This document shows positions 7,674-15,489 of a DNA stretch of 38,589 bases, piece after piece. The DNA is from Streptomyces sp. CBMA156. Lineage in GTDB: Bacteria; Actinomycetota; Actinomycetes; Streptomycetales; Streptomycetaceae. Within the stretch, counting starts at the first letter, position 1. Each line of letters starts with the position of its first letter. Position numbers and translations under genes: made by a program. The stretch covers positions 1 to 38,589 of the forward strand of contig NZ_MSJQ01000199.1 of NCBI RefSeq assembly GCF_014596515.1. The letters are read 5' to 3'. The notes below the pieces were generated by a model that saw only the letters and a program-made list of their open reading frames with translations, was not told the origin of the DNA and did not search any database.

Positions 7674-8588
7674 CTACTCGGCCCCGGTGGCGGTGTCGAC
7701 GTGGTCCGTGCCGATGCGGTCCGTCTCGATGTGGTCGGTGCCGGTGCGGTCGGTGCGGGTGCGGTCGGTGTCGATGCGGTCCGTGCGGGTGTAGACGTTC
7801 ATCGAGTCTCCGCGCAGGAAGCCGACCAGGGTCAGCCCGGTCTCCTCGGCGAGGTCCACCGCGAGCGAGGACGGCGCGGAGACCGCCGCGAGCACTGGTA
7901 TGCCCGCCATCACGGCCTTCTGCACCAGCTCGAAGGAGGCCCGGCCGCTGACCATCAGCACCGTGCCACGGGCCGGCAGCAGGCCCTCGCGCAGCGCGTG
8001 GCCGACCACCTTGTCCACGGCGTTGTGCCGGCCCACGTCCTCGCGCAGGCAGAGCAGCCGCCCGTCGGCGTCGAACAGGCCCGCCGCGTGCAGGCCGCCG
8101 GTGCTGTCGAAGACCTTCTGGGCGGCGCGCAGCCGGTCGGGCAGCGCCGAGAGCAGCGCGGGGGTGACGCGCAGCCCGTCCTCGGCGACGCTCCACGGCG
8201 CGGTGGTGCGCACCGCGTCCAGGCTGGCCTTGCCGCACAGGCCGCAGGAGGAGGTGGTGTAGAAGTTGCGCTCCAGCGAGGCGTCGGGGGCGGGCACGCC
8301 GGGGGCGAGCAGGACGTCCACCACGTTGTAGGTGTTGCCGCCGTCGGCGGTCGCGCCCGCGCAGTAGCGGATGCCGGCGACCTGCCCGGCGGCGTGCACC
8401 ACGCCCTCGCTGACCAGGAAGCCGGCCGCCAGGTCGAAGTCGCTGCCGGGGGTGCGCATGGTCACCGTCAGCGGGCGCCCGCCGACCCGGATCTCCATCG
8501 GCTCCTCGGCGGCCAGGGTGTCGGGGCGGTACGAGGGCACGCCCTGGCGCAGGCGCAGCACTCTGCGGGGTACGGTCACTCGGCCCAT
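7674..8588 (-). CDS. fdhD: Formate dehydrogenase accessory sulfurtransferase FdhD
   Basis: This 304-aa FdhD homologue transfers sulfur from the cysteine desulfurase to the molybdenum cofactor of FdhF-type enzymes, in the cytoplasm. It shows the family hallmarks [14 protein letters not shown] (C115 and C118 of the CxxC persulfide loop), [18 protein letters not shown] near the N-terminus, [17 protein letters not shown] and [13 protein letters not shown]. The ATG at 8586-8588 has GAGGAG upstream; the gene overlaps the end of the MFS gene by 13 nt and abuts LysR. The last 35 or so residues are an oddity: a TDR/TDH-rich tail of 5-residue units ([25 protein letters not shown]) beyond the normal FdhD end, encoded by degenerate 15-nt repeats. 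The identification itself is secure. Confidence 0.95.
   Translation of the reverse strand: MGRVTVPRRVLRLRQGVPSYRPDTLAAEEPMEIRVGGRPLTVTMRTPGSDFDLAAGFLVSEGVVHAAGQVAGIRYCAGATADGGNTYNVVDVLLAPGVPAPDASLERNFYTTSSCGLCGKASLDAVRTTAPWSVAEDGLRVTPALLSALPDRLRAAQKVFDSTGGLHAAGLFDADGRLLCLREDVGRHNAVDKVVGHALREGLLPARGTVLMVSGRASFELVQKAVMAGIPVLAAVSAPSSLAVDLAEETGLTLVGFLRGDSMNVYTRTDRIDTDRTRTDRTGTDHIETDRIGTDHVDTATGAE
7690..7794. repeat. Degenerate 15-bp tandem repeat encoding the FdhD tail
   Basis: About seven 15-bp units built from GGTGCGGTC-like and GATGCGGTCC-like sequence encode pentapeptides of the form xxTD(R/H). Unit length keeps the frame, so expansion or contraction would only change tail length. Confidence 0.8.
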
Positions 8589-9964
8589 GGTCGTCGGCTC
8601 CTCGGTGGTGTCGCTCCGGTCTGTACGGATGAATCCTCCCTCCTGGCGGCGGCGCGCGGGCCGGGAGGGCCGGGCAGGTGGGGCTGGTCGGGTTGGTGGG
8701 GCTGCCCGGGCAGGCCGTCCCGGCCCGGCGGGCCGGGCAGATGGCGGCGGCCGTGGGCGGCGGTGACCGCCAGGCAGAGCAGGCCGATCGCCGCCATGCC
8801 CGCCAGGAGCGCCGGATAGGAGGCGTGACCGGCGGTGCCGGCGAGCAGCAGCGGGGTGAGGAAGCCGCTGGAGGTGGTGCTCTGGTAGAGCGAGGCGGAG
8901 GTCGGCCCGGAGGAGTGCGCCGTCAGCCGCTCCACCTCGTGCAGCCCCGCGCCGAGCGTCAGCCCGTACCCGGTGCCGAGGACGACGGCGGCCACCACCA
9001 CCAGGCCGACCGAGTCGCGGACGACGGCGAGGGCACCGAGCAGCAGTCCGGCGATCACCGTGGCCATCGCGGTGAGGGTGGCCCGGGCGCTGTCCGCGTC
9101 GTCCAGCCGGGCGGCGAAGGGCTGGGCGACCACCCCGGTGGCCAGGGTCAGCGCCGCGACCAGGCCGCTGAACAGCGGCGCGTAGCCGGGCACCCGGTCG
9201 GCGACCAGCGGCGGCAGCACCACGTACGCCACGGTGGCGGCGCCGAGCACGGCCGGGCTGGCGGGCAGGACGACGTAGCGGAACCGGGGGTGGCGGACGG
9301 CCGCGGTGCGGTGCGGTGGTGTGTGGTGCGGTGACGCGTGGTGCGGTGGCGTGCCGAGGGGTGGCGTGCCGCGGTCGCGCCGAGCGGTCTCCGGGAGCCC
9401 GCGGGTGGCGCACAGCACCAGCAGACAGCCCAGCGCATGGGCGAGGCCCGGCAGCACCATCGGTCCGGGCAGCCACTCGGCGACCACCCCGGAGGCCAGC
9501 GCCCCGGCCGCGAAGCCCGTACCGGTGGCGTACATCGCACGGCGGGCCGACGTTTCGGGTGCCGTCCCCGGGCCGGAGAGTTCGCGCAGCCAGGTCGTCC
9601 CGGCCAGGAAGACCAGCCCGGCCGCGAAGCCGGTGCCCAGCCGGGCGGCGTACACGTCCGGCTCGTCCGCCAGGGCCAGCACCACGCTGGAGGCGGCGGA
9701 CAGCGCCAGCGCGCCGCGCACCGTCCGCCGCCGTCCGTAGCGGTCGGCGGCGGGGCCGCCCAGCAGCAGCCCGGGCACCAGGCCGACCAGGTAGACCGAG
9801 AACATCGCGGCGAGCGAGAGCGCCGACCAGTCGGTGCGCGCCCGGTACACGGTGGCCAGCGCGGTGAACTGGTTGGCGCCCCAGGCGGCGACGGCGACGG
9901 CGGCGGCCGCCGGGAACCAGCGGTGGGCGCAGCGCGGAACGGGAATTTCTTCGGTGCCGCCCAT
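8576..9964 (-). CDS. MFS transporter, first gene of the fdh cluster
   Basis: This 462-aa major facilitator protein has about twelve hydrophobic helices. The diagnostic loop 2-3 motif is [18 protein letters not shown]. The central cytoplasmic loop (about 200-230) is a Pro/His-rich low-complexity segment ([16 protein letters not shown]) encoded by GTGCGGTG-like repeats, and the C-terminal tail is rich in PGPPG and HQPDQP. The ATG at 9962-9964 has only a weak purine-rich site (GGGGAAGAA). Substrate is unknown. Position ahead of fdhD, with a 13-nt overlap, suggests a link to the molybdoenzyme, for example export of a product or uptake of a substrate, but this is inference. Confidence 0.88.
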   Translation of the reverse strand: MGGTEEIPVPRCAHRWFPAAAAVAVAAWGANQFTALATVYRARTDWSALSLAAMFSVYLVGLVPGLLLGGPAADRYGRRRTVRGALALSAASSVVLALADEPDVYAARLGTGFAAGLVFLAGTTWLRELSGPGTAPETSARRAMYATGTGFAAGALASGVVAEWLPGPMVLPGLAHALGCLLVLCATRGLPETARRDRGTPPLGTPPHHASPHHTPPHRTAAVRHPRFRYVVLPASPAVLGAATVAYVVLPPLVADRVPGYAPLFSGLVAALTLATGVVAQPFAARLDDADSARATLTAMATVIAGLLLGALAVVRDSVGLVVVAAVVLGTGYGLTLGAGLHEVERLTAHSSGPTSASLYQSTTSSGFLTPLLLAGTAGHASYPALLAGMAAIGLLCLAVTAAHGRRHLPGPPGRDGLPGQPHQPDQPHLPGPPGPRAAARREDSSVQTGATPPRSRRPWAE

Positions 9965-10104
9965 GCGCTGTTCTTCCCCGTTTCCGACTTTCCGGCCATT
10001 CCTGGATCTCCGCAGGTCCAGTGTGTGGTCCGTCGTCGCGGGGCGTCAAAGAAGCCGTTCCTGTGAGCTGACAGGCGGCGCCTATCGAAGAATTCCAGAA
10101 TTAA

Positions 10105-10138
10105 CCCTTCGGCATACCCTCGGAATGCCCTCGGCATA
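10105..10138. repeat. Three tandem 11-12 bp direct repeats upstream of the fdh cluster
   Basis: CCCTTCGGCATA, CCCTCGGAATG and CCCTCGGCATA follow each other without gaps, roughly 140 bp upstream of the MFS start, in the only intergenic space before this operon. On the transcribed strand the unit reads TATGCCGAGGG. Helically phased repeats of this kind are typical operator arrays; the LysR protein of the cluster is the obvious but unproven binder. Confidence 0.65.
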
Positions 10139-10171
10139 TTCTGAACAATGCGATCGGGAATTCCGCCCGGG

Positions 10172-10639
10172 CTATGCCGTGGCGCCCACCGACAGCACCA
10201 CCGCGCTGGCCGCGCCGGCCGGGGTGTCGTAGTGCACAGTCTCCCCGGCGTGCCGCCCGAGCAGCGCCTTCCCGAGCGGGCTGTCGAAGGTCACCAGGGT
10301 GAGATCCCGTTCCTCCGCCAGCTCGGAGATCTCGACGGTCTCCTCCGCGCCGTCGTCGAACCGCACGGTCACCGTCGACCCCACCCCCACCACCCGCGCG
10401 GACGGCTCCCCGGCGACCTCGGCCTCCCGCAGCCGCACCTCAAGCTCGGTGATCCGCCGGTCCAGCCGGGTCACCTCCGACGCCCGCTGCAACTCGTCCG
10501 CCGCGTCCGCCCGGTCCCCCACCGGCTCCACCCCGCGCAGCGTCGCGGCCACCTCCCCCCGCTCCGCCCGCAGCTGCGCCAACTCCTCCTGCACCGCACG
10601 CAGGCCCTCGGCACTGATCGGTTCCGGCCCACCGCTCAT
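10172..10639 (-). CDS. GreA/GreB-family transcript cleavage factor-like protein (paralogue)
   Basis: This 155-aa protein has the Gre layout: an N-terminal coiled coil (about 8-78, with LRAVQEELAQLRAERGEV and TRLDRRITELEVRLREAE) and a C-terminal FKBP-like domain (VGVGSTVTVRFDDGAEETV, SPLGKALLGRHAGETVHYDT). At the coiled-coil tip the sequence VGDRADAADE keeps acidic residues (D42, D45) where GreA has Asp and Glu that chelate Mg2+ in the RNA polymerase active site. It may therefore still stimulate transcript cleavage, but the usual LKENAGYHAAKEEQ block is lost. A canonical GreA is encoded at 35034-35534, so this is a divergent second copy. It could also act on RNA polymerase as a competitor or as an Rnk-like factor. 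Confidence 0.85.
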   Translation of the reverse strand: MSGGPEPISAEGLRAVQEELAQLRAERGEVAATLRGVEPVGDRADAADELQRASEVTRLDRRITELEVRLREAEVAGEPSARVVGVGSTVTVRFDDGAEETVEISELAEERDLTLVTFDSPLGKALLGRHAGETVHYDTPAGAASAVVLSVGATA

Positions 10640-10772
10640 CCCAAGCTCCCGGGGCTGCTCGTCACACGCTCGAACACCGGCCGCCTCCCATTACCCCACC
10701 GCCCGCGGACCCGGGCAACTCCGGCCGCCGGGTCGCCGACCTGCCGGGCCTGCGACCTGCCGGCCAGGTGTG

Positions 10773-12947
10773 TCAGCGGGTCAGGACGCCGAACCGTTCC
10801 TGCACCGGAACCCGCCGCGCGACGACCGGTTCGAGGAACGGGCTGGGTGCCCCGTGCCAGGAGACGGCGAGGGCTTCCCGGGCGCGGGTGCACGCGACGA
10901 AGAGCAGGCTCAACTCGCCGTCGAGGTCCTCCTGGTGCTGCTGCGGGTCGGTGTCCGCCGGGGTGATCGCGCTGCGCAGGGGAATCAGGCCGTCGCTCAC
11001 GCCCACCACGGCGACGCAGCGGAACTCCAGCCCCTTCATCCGGTGCATGGTGCCGACCCGGACGCCGGGGGACGGTGCGTTGCCGAGGGGGGAGGCGGGA
11101 ATCCCGCTCCGCTCCAGGGTCTGGGCGATGTCGCGGCCGAGCCGGCCACTCCGTACGGCCACTCCGATGTCCTCGGGGCTCGCGCCCGAGGCGATCCACT
11201 CCTCGACGCGGGCGACGAGGGCCCGGATCTCCTCGGCCTTGTCGGGATGGCCGTGGACCTCGGGGTGCGCGCCGTGCAGGGTCGAGTGGTAGCCGGCCAG
11301 TGACTCCGTCCCGCCGTCCATGTCGTCCGGGCGCTCGCCGGTGAGCAGGGAGGCGGACCAGCTGAGGATCTCCTGCGTCGTCCGGTAGTTGATCCGGAGG
11401 CGGGAGGAGCGGCCGACCACCTGGATGCCGAGCGAGCGCAGCGAGACCTTGTTCCCGTAGATCCGCTGGTGCGGATCGCCGACGAGGAACAGGTCGTCCG
11501 GCCCGGCGGCCACGAGCGCGCGCAGGAAGCGCCACTGGACGGGGTGCAGGTCCTGCGCCTCGTCGATCACCACGTGCCGGAACGGGCGCTCGTCCCGTTC
11601 GTCGAGCACCCGTGCGGCCTGCGCGCAGACCTGGAGGAACGTCAGCTCCCCGGCCTTCCGCAGCTCCTCCTCGAACGCGGCCACCACGCGCCACAGCCGG
11701 GCCCGCTCCTTCGGCCCCATGGCCTTGCCGCGGCCGGACCGCGGTGCCCGCAGGTACTGCTCGGGGCTCTCGACCACCTGGGCCAGGACGACCTGACGCC
11801 ACTCCTGGTCGAGGAACACGTCGGTGAACTCCGAGCCGAGCCGGCGGGCGACGCGTCCCCAGCGGGCGAGGACCGCGTGCTGCTGGAAGAGGACCTTCTG
11901 CGGGGCGCCGCCGCGCGTGCGCCGGAGGACCTCGTCGGCGAGCGCGTCGACGGTGACCACCCGGATCCTCGCCCGGCTCCGCTCGTCCGTGACGAGCAGG
12001 GCGAGGCAGCGCTCCAGCTCCGCGGCGAGGTCCTCGGAGAAGGTGGTCAGCAGAATCGATCCGTCAGGGGCGTCCGCCGGCAACCGGCGGGCCAGGTGGT
12101 AGGCCCGGTGCAGGGCCACCACCGTCTTCCCGGTCCCGGGACCGCCGGTCACCCGGGCCGGCCCGTTGTACGACTCCCGGTAGGCGACCCGGTACTGGGC
12201 CGGGTGCAGGAAGATCCGCCAGGCGTCGAAGGGGCGGTCCAGGATCTCCCGCAGTTCGTCGGGCCCGGAGACCAGGGCGACCCTGCCGCGCGCGCGGACC
12301 ATGGCCGAGAGCAGTCCGCCGGCGGGCTGTCCGACGCTCGCGGGGGTGGCCGTCCGGGTGTACGCCCGGACGATCTCGCGGTCGATCTCGGCCGGCTCCA
12401 TCCCGCTCGCGAGGCCGATCAGGACGTCGAACTGCTGCTCCGGCAGCACCCGGTGGAGCGCCTCCAGGTGGGCCTCGTCGGGGAGCAGCCGGATGATCGG
12501 CAGGATCTCCTCGTCGATGCCCAGGCTGCGCAGGACCTTGTCGGAGCGGTCGGCGAAGAGCCTCCTGGGCTCGTCGGCGGCCAGCACCTTCAGCGACCGG
12601 GAGGCCCGTTCCAGCGCGACGTCGTTGCGGATCTCGACGCCCTGGGTGGCGGCGTTGACCGAGGCCCGGTGCTTGCAGGCCCAGTCGTTGGCCTTGTCGT
12701 GCGGAAGGACCTTCAGCAGGAGGTAGCCGTCGCCCCGGTCGGCCTTGAGGACGACCCCGCGCCAGAAGTCGGTGATCCGGATGGTCCGTATCCGGGGGTC
12801 CCGCTGGTTGGTGAGCTTCTCCAGGTGCAGGCCGGCGTGGGTGGCCTCGGTGAACTTCTCGAAGGTCTCGAAGACCCGCCGCTGCACCGGCTTCTCCAGC
12901 GCCGCGAACTCCATCAGGAAGTCCCGGTGCATGCCCAGCGTCGCCAC
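10773..12947 (-). CDS. SF1 (UvrD/Rep-like) helicase with N-terminal RelE/ParE-like domain
   Basis: This 724-aa protein has a superfamily 1 helicase core with Walker A GGPGTGKT (268-275), Walker B VVIDEAQD (459-466), the GDPHQRIYG motif (490-498), RINYRT (518-523), TMHRMKGLEF (633-642) and motif VI VACTRARE (684-691), as in UvrD/Rep/PcrA. The first 95 or so residues are a separate domain (FLMEFAALEKPVQRRVFETF, GLHLEKL, IRTIRI, LLKVLPHDKANDWA) whose pattern is that of RelE/ParE-type toxins. Residues 100-240 match nothing I recognise. It is shorter than UvrD and lacks a nuclease domain. The GTG start follows a GAGGGGG run; ATG at 12932 is an alternative. Similar fusions occur in actinobacteria; DNA repair or defence roles are plausible, none proven. 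Confidence 0.85.
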   Translation of the reverse strand: MATLGMHRDFLMEFAALEKPVQRRVFETFEKFTEATHAGLHLEKLTNQRDPRIRTIRITDFWRGVVLKADRGDGYLLLKVLPHDKANDWACKHRASVNAATQGVEIRNDVALERASRSLKVLAADEPRRLFADRSDKVLRSLGIDEEILPIIRLLPDEAHLEALHRVLPEQQFDVLIGLASGMEPAEIDREIVRAYTRTATPASVGQPAGGLLSAMVRARGRVALVSGPDELREILDRPFDAWRIFLHPAQYRVAYRESYNGPARVTGGPGTGKTVVALHRAYHLARRLPADAPDGSILLTTFSEDLAAELERCLALLVTDERSRARIRVVTVDALADEVLRRTRGGAPQKVLFQQHAVLARWGRVARRLGSEFTDVFLDQEWRQVVLAQVVESPEQYLRAPRSGRGKAMGPKERARLWRVVAAFEEELRKAGELTFLQVCAQAARVLDERDERPFRHVVIDEAQDLHPVQWRFLRALVAAGPDDLFLVGDPHQRIYGNKVSLRSLGIQVVGRSSRLRINYRTTQEILSWSASLLTGERPDDMDGGTESLAGYHSTLHGAHPEVHGHPDKAEEIRALVARVEEWIASGASPEDIGVAVRSGRLGRDIAQTLERSGIPASPLGNAPSPGVRVGTMHRMKGLEFRCVAVVGVSDGLIPLRSAITPADTDPQQHQEDLDGELSLLFVACTRAREALAVSWHGAPSPFLEPVVARRVPVQERFGVLTR

Positions 12948-13015
12948 CCCGGCCCCCTCGCGCCCCTGCCCGTCCGCGCGGCCGGGCAGTCCGCCTCACT
13001 GTACTGGCCGAGTGA

Positions 13016-13204
13016 TCACCCGCGGCGGGCCGCCCGGCGGCGTGCGGTGAGCCGCTGCCGGCCGTCGACCGCGAGCCGGCGCTGGACGTCGGCGGCCCGG
13101 ATGTGGCCGGGAACGAGGACGACGGAGTCGGGGCGTGCGTGGTCGGCGGCGTACCGGCCGACAACGTACGGGCGTGACGCGGCAGTCGGGCGGCGGGGTT
13201 CGCT
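13016..13204 (-). pseudogene. Coding-like C-terminal remnant without a start codon
   Basis: Between the helicase start and the next promoter, one minus-strand frame shows strong G/C third positions and ends TGA at 13016-13018. The readable part starts RPYVVGRYAADHARPD, continues SVVLVPGHIRAADVQRRLAV and ends in an Arg/Ala-rich tail. No ATG, GTG or TTG start lies in frame nearby, and upstream it runs into the promoter of the 89-aa gene. It looks like the tail of a lost gene, or a small protein with a non-standard start. I do not recognise the family. Confidence 0.35.
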
Positions 13205-13205
13205 A

Positions 13206-13235
13206 TTGACTCTGAGTCGGGACGGTTTGTACGGT
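13206..13235 (+). promoter_or_regulatory. HrdB-like promoter (TTGACT - 18 nt - TACGGT)
   Basis: A TTGACT -35 at 13206-13211 and a TACGGT -10 at 13230-13235 are 18 nt apart and lie about 37 nt before the ATG of the 89-aa gene. This is the best vegetative sigma-factor promoter match in the window and helps decide the start of that gene. Confidence 0.6.
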
Positions 13236-13272
13236 GTGTAGTCGAGGGTTGGTGCGACATGCCGGAGGCGTG

Positions 13273-13542
13273 ATGAAGCAGCCGTGGGACGCCGACCCCG
13301 ACGCCGTGCCGACCCGGCGCCTGGGCAAGTCGCCGACCGAACTGGGCACCACGGGAGGCCGGGACGGCTGCCCCGACGTCTGGGAACTCGACAACGGTGA
13401 CATCGCGGTCATCGGGCGGGACCTGACCGCGGCGTACCGGGACGGCCTCCCGGAGGACATGGTGGTCGGCGAGGGCGAGCGCCTCGTGGTCATCCCCCGG
13501 ATCACACTCCTTTCCGCGAAGGCGGACCTGCCGGACGCGTGA
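13273..13542 (+). CDS. Hypothetical 89-aa protein beside the helicase
   Basis: The ATG at 13273 follows GGAGG and lies about 30 nt after the predicted transcription start, which rules out the earlier in-frame GTG at 13234. The protein starts MKQPWDADPDAVPTRRLGKS, then has TGGRDGCPDVWELDNGDIAV, RDLTAAYRDGLPEDMVVGEG and ERLVVIPRITLLSAKADL. It is acidic, soluble and has no membrane segment. Similar small proteins are common in streptomycetes, but I cannot name a function. It is divergent from the RelE-like/helicase gene. An antitoxin-type or partner role for the RelE-like domain would fit its size and acidity, but that is speculation. Confidence 0.7.
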   Translation: MKQPWDADPDAVPTRRLGKSPTELGTTGGRDGCPDVWELDNGDIAVIGRDLTAAYRDGLPEDMVVGEGERLVVIPRITLLSAKADLPDA

Positions 13543-13907
13543 CCCGAAGGTCCCCGAAACGCCCTCCTGTTCGGCCGGTCGAAGGGCTCCTCCGGATGGA
13601 GAGAACCCGGGTTGGCGTCGCTGCCGTTGACCGGGTTCGGGAGGCTGCCGTGCCGGCGGCTTGACTCGGTTTGCAGTCGACCGTCCGGGTCGGGACTCGT
13701 CCGGACGGCTGGTAGGCCGGACGGGCCGCGGTGCCCGCGAGCCCGGGGGTGGCTGAAGGTGGCGGTGATCACCTTCGCGGGGCGGGGTGAGGGGTGAAGG
13801 CGCAGGTGGGGGGCTCGGGTGGAGAGTGTGGGGGAGGGACCGGCGGTCGGGGCGCGGGCGGGCGAAGCTACCATGTGGGCAACACCCTCAGCTCGAAAGA
13901 TGGACTT
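13543..13907. other. 365-bp intergenic region before GAPDH
   Basis: No gene is evident. The region is GC-rich with GGGTTGGCG/GGGTTCGGG-like repeats around 13610-13645 and a poly-purine stretch near 13785-13845. A TACCAT hexamer at 13869-13874 could be the -10 box of the GAPDH gene, but no matching -35 is visible. Confidence 0.4.
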
Positions 13908-15350
13908 GTGACTGTCAACGACGACGTGTTCACGGACTGGAAGAACCGCGAGGAGATCGCGGAGTCGATGATCCCGATCATCGGGCGGCTGCACCGGGAG
14001 CGGGACGTCACCGTCCTGCTCCACAGCCGGTCCCTGGTGAACAAGTCGGTGGTCAGCCTCCTCAAGACGCACCGCTTCGCCCGGCAGATAGCCGGCGAGG
14101 AGCTCTCGGTCACCGAGACGATGCCGTTCCTGGAGGCCCTGACCACCCTGGACCTTGGCCCCTCGCAGATCGACCTCGGCATGCTCGCCGCGACGTACCG
14201 GGCGGACGACCGCGGGCTGTCGGTGGCGGAGTTCACCGCCCAGGCCGTCGCCGGCGCCACCGGTGAGAACAAGCTGGAGCGCCGGTCCGGGCAGGACGTC
14301 GTGCTGTACGGGTTCGGCCGGATCGGCCGGCTGGTCGCCCGGCTGCTGGTCGAGAAGGCCTCGGCCAACGGCCTGCGGCTGAAGGCCATCGTCGTGCGCA
14401 ACGGCGGCGGCGACGACCTGGTCAAGCGGGCCTCGCTGCTGCGCCGGGACTCCATCCACGGCCAGTTCCAGGGCACGATCACCGTCGACGAGGCGAACAA
14501 CAAGATCGTCGTCAACGGCAACGAGATCACGGTGATCTACTCCGACGACCCGACCAAGGTCGACTACACGGAGTACGGGATCAAGGACGCGATCCTGATC
14601 GACAACACCGGCCGCTGGCGCGACCGCGAGGGCCTGTCGAAGCACCTGCGCCCCGGCATCGCCAAGGTCGTGCTGACCGCGCCTGGCAAGGGCGACGTCC
14701 CGAACATCGTGCACGGCGTCAACCACGACATGATCAAGCCGGACGAGCAGATCATCTCCTGCGCCTCGTGCACCACCAACGCCATCGTCCCGCCGCTGAA
14801 GGCGATGGAGGACGAGTACGGCGTGGTCCGCGGCCACGTGGAGACCGTCCACTCGTTCACCAACGACCAGAACCTGCTGGACAACTACCACAAGGCCGAC
14901 CGTCGCGGCCGCTCGGCGCCGCTGAACATGGTGATCACCGAGACCGGTGCCGCCTCGGCCGTCGCCAAGGCCCTGCCGGACCTCCAGGCGAAGATCACCG
15001 GCAGCTCGATCCGCGTCCCGGTGCCGGACGTCTCCATCGCGATCCTCAACCTCCAGCTGAAGCGGGAGACCAACCGCGAGGACGTCCTGGAGTACCTGCG
15101 GAACATCTCGCTGACCTCGCCGCTGAAGCGTCAGATCGACTACACCGACTCGCCCGACGCGGTCTCCAGCGACTTCATCGGCTCGCGCCACGCCTCGATC
15201 GTGGACGCCGGCGCGACCAAGGTCGAGGGCGACAACGCGATCCTCTACCTGTGGTACGACAACGAGTTCGGCTACTCGTGCCAGGTCGTCCGGGTCGTGC
15301 AGTACATCTCGGGCGTCGAGTACCCGACCTTCCCGGCCCCGGCGGTCTGA
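13908..15350 (+). CDS. Glyceraldehyde-3-phosphate dehydrogenase, long form
   Basis: This 480-aa enzyme oxidises and phosphorylates glyceraldehyde-3-phosphate to 1,3-bisphosphoglycerate with NAD(P)+ in central carbon metabolism. About 128 residues precede the Rossmann motif VVLYGFGRIGRL (131-142), so it is the long GAPDH type of roughly 480 aa found in actinobacteria rather than the usual form of about 335 aa. The catalytic cysteine is C288 in SCASCTTNAI and the catalytic histidine H315 in VHSFTNDQ; WYDNEFGYSCQV is the C-terminal signature. The extra N-terminal domain (REEIAESMIPIIGRLHRE, LHSRSLVNKSVVSLLKTH) is helical and of unknown role. I chose the GTG start because the protein then opens VTVNDDVFTDWKNRE, the family start; upstream codons encode only Gly-rich sequence. 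A strong terminator follows. Confidence 0.93.
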   Translation: MTVNDDVFTDWKNREEIAESMIPIIGRLHRERDVTVLLHSRSLVNKSVVSLLKTHRFARQIAGEELSVTETMPFLEALTTLDLGPSQIDLGMLAATYRADDRGLSVAEFTAQAVAGATGENKLERRSGQDVVLYGFGRIGRLVARLLVEKASANGLRLKAIVVRNGGGDDLVKRASLLRRDSIHGQFQGTITVDEANNKIVVNGNEITVIYSDDPTKVDYTEYGIKDAILIDNTGRWRDREGLSKHLRPGIAKVVLTAPGKGDVPNIVHGVNHDMIKPDEQIISCASCTTNAIVPPLKAMEDEYGVVRGHVETVHSFTNDQNLLDNYHKADRRGRSAPLNMVITETGAASAVAKALPDLQAKITGSSIRVPVPDVSIAILNLQLKRETNREDVLEYLRNISLTSPLKRQIDYTDSPDAVSSDFIGSRHASIVDAGATKVEGDNAILYLWYDNEFGYSCQVVRVVQYISGVEYPTFPAPAV

Positions 15351-15382
15351 TCCACCGGTAGGGCAGGCAGAAGAGCAGCAGG

Positions 15383-15416
15383 GGTGGGGCGGTGACCGGT
15401 CGGTCACCGCCCCACC
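15383..15416 (+). terminator. Hairpin terminator after GAPDH
   Basis: A perfect 15-bp stem (GGTGGGGCGGTGACC with its complement) closes a GGTC loop 32 nt after the GAPDH stop codon. No T tract follows, as is usual in this kind of genome. Confidence 0.8.
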
Positions 15417-15489
15417 GGCGTTCCGGGAGGCGGTACCGTGCGGGGCAGTGGGAGAGCGCGGAATCGGTGGGGCGGCGGAAGGGGTGGGG

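Noticed and set aside
2568..8819. A 2083-codon open frame on the plus strand
   Set aside because: It runs antisense through DUF3533, FdhF, LysR and FdhD, has no domain I recognise and is rich in Arg, Gly, Val and Gln as expected for the shadow frame of high-GC genes.
13234..13272. Longer N-terminus for the 89-aa protein from GTG at 13234
   Set aside because: That codon overlaps the predicted -10 box, so it would not be transcribed; the ATG at 13273 has GGAGG upstream.
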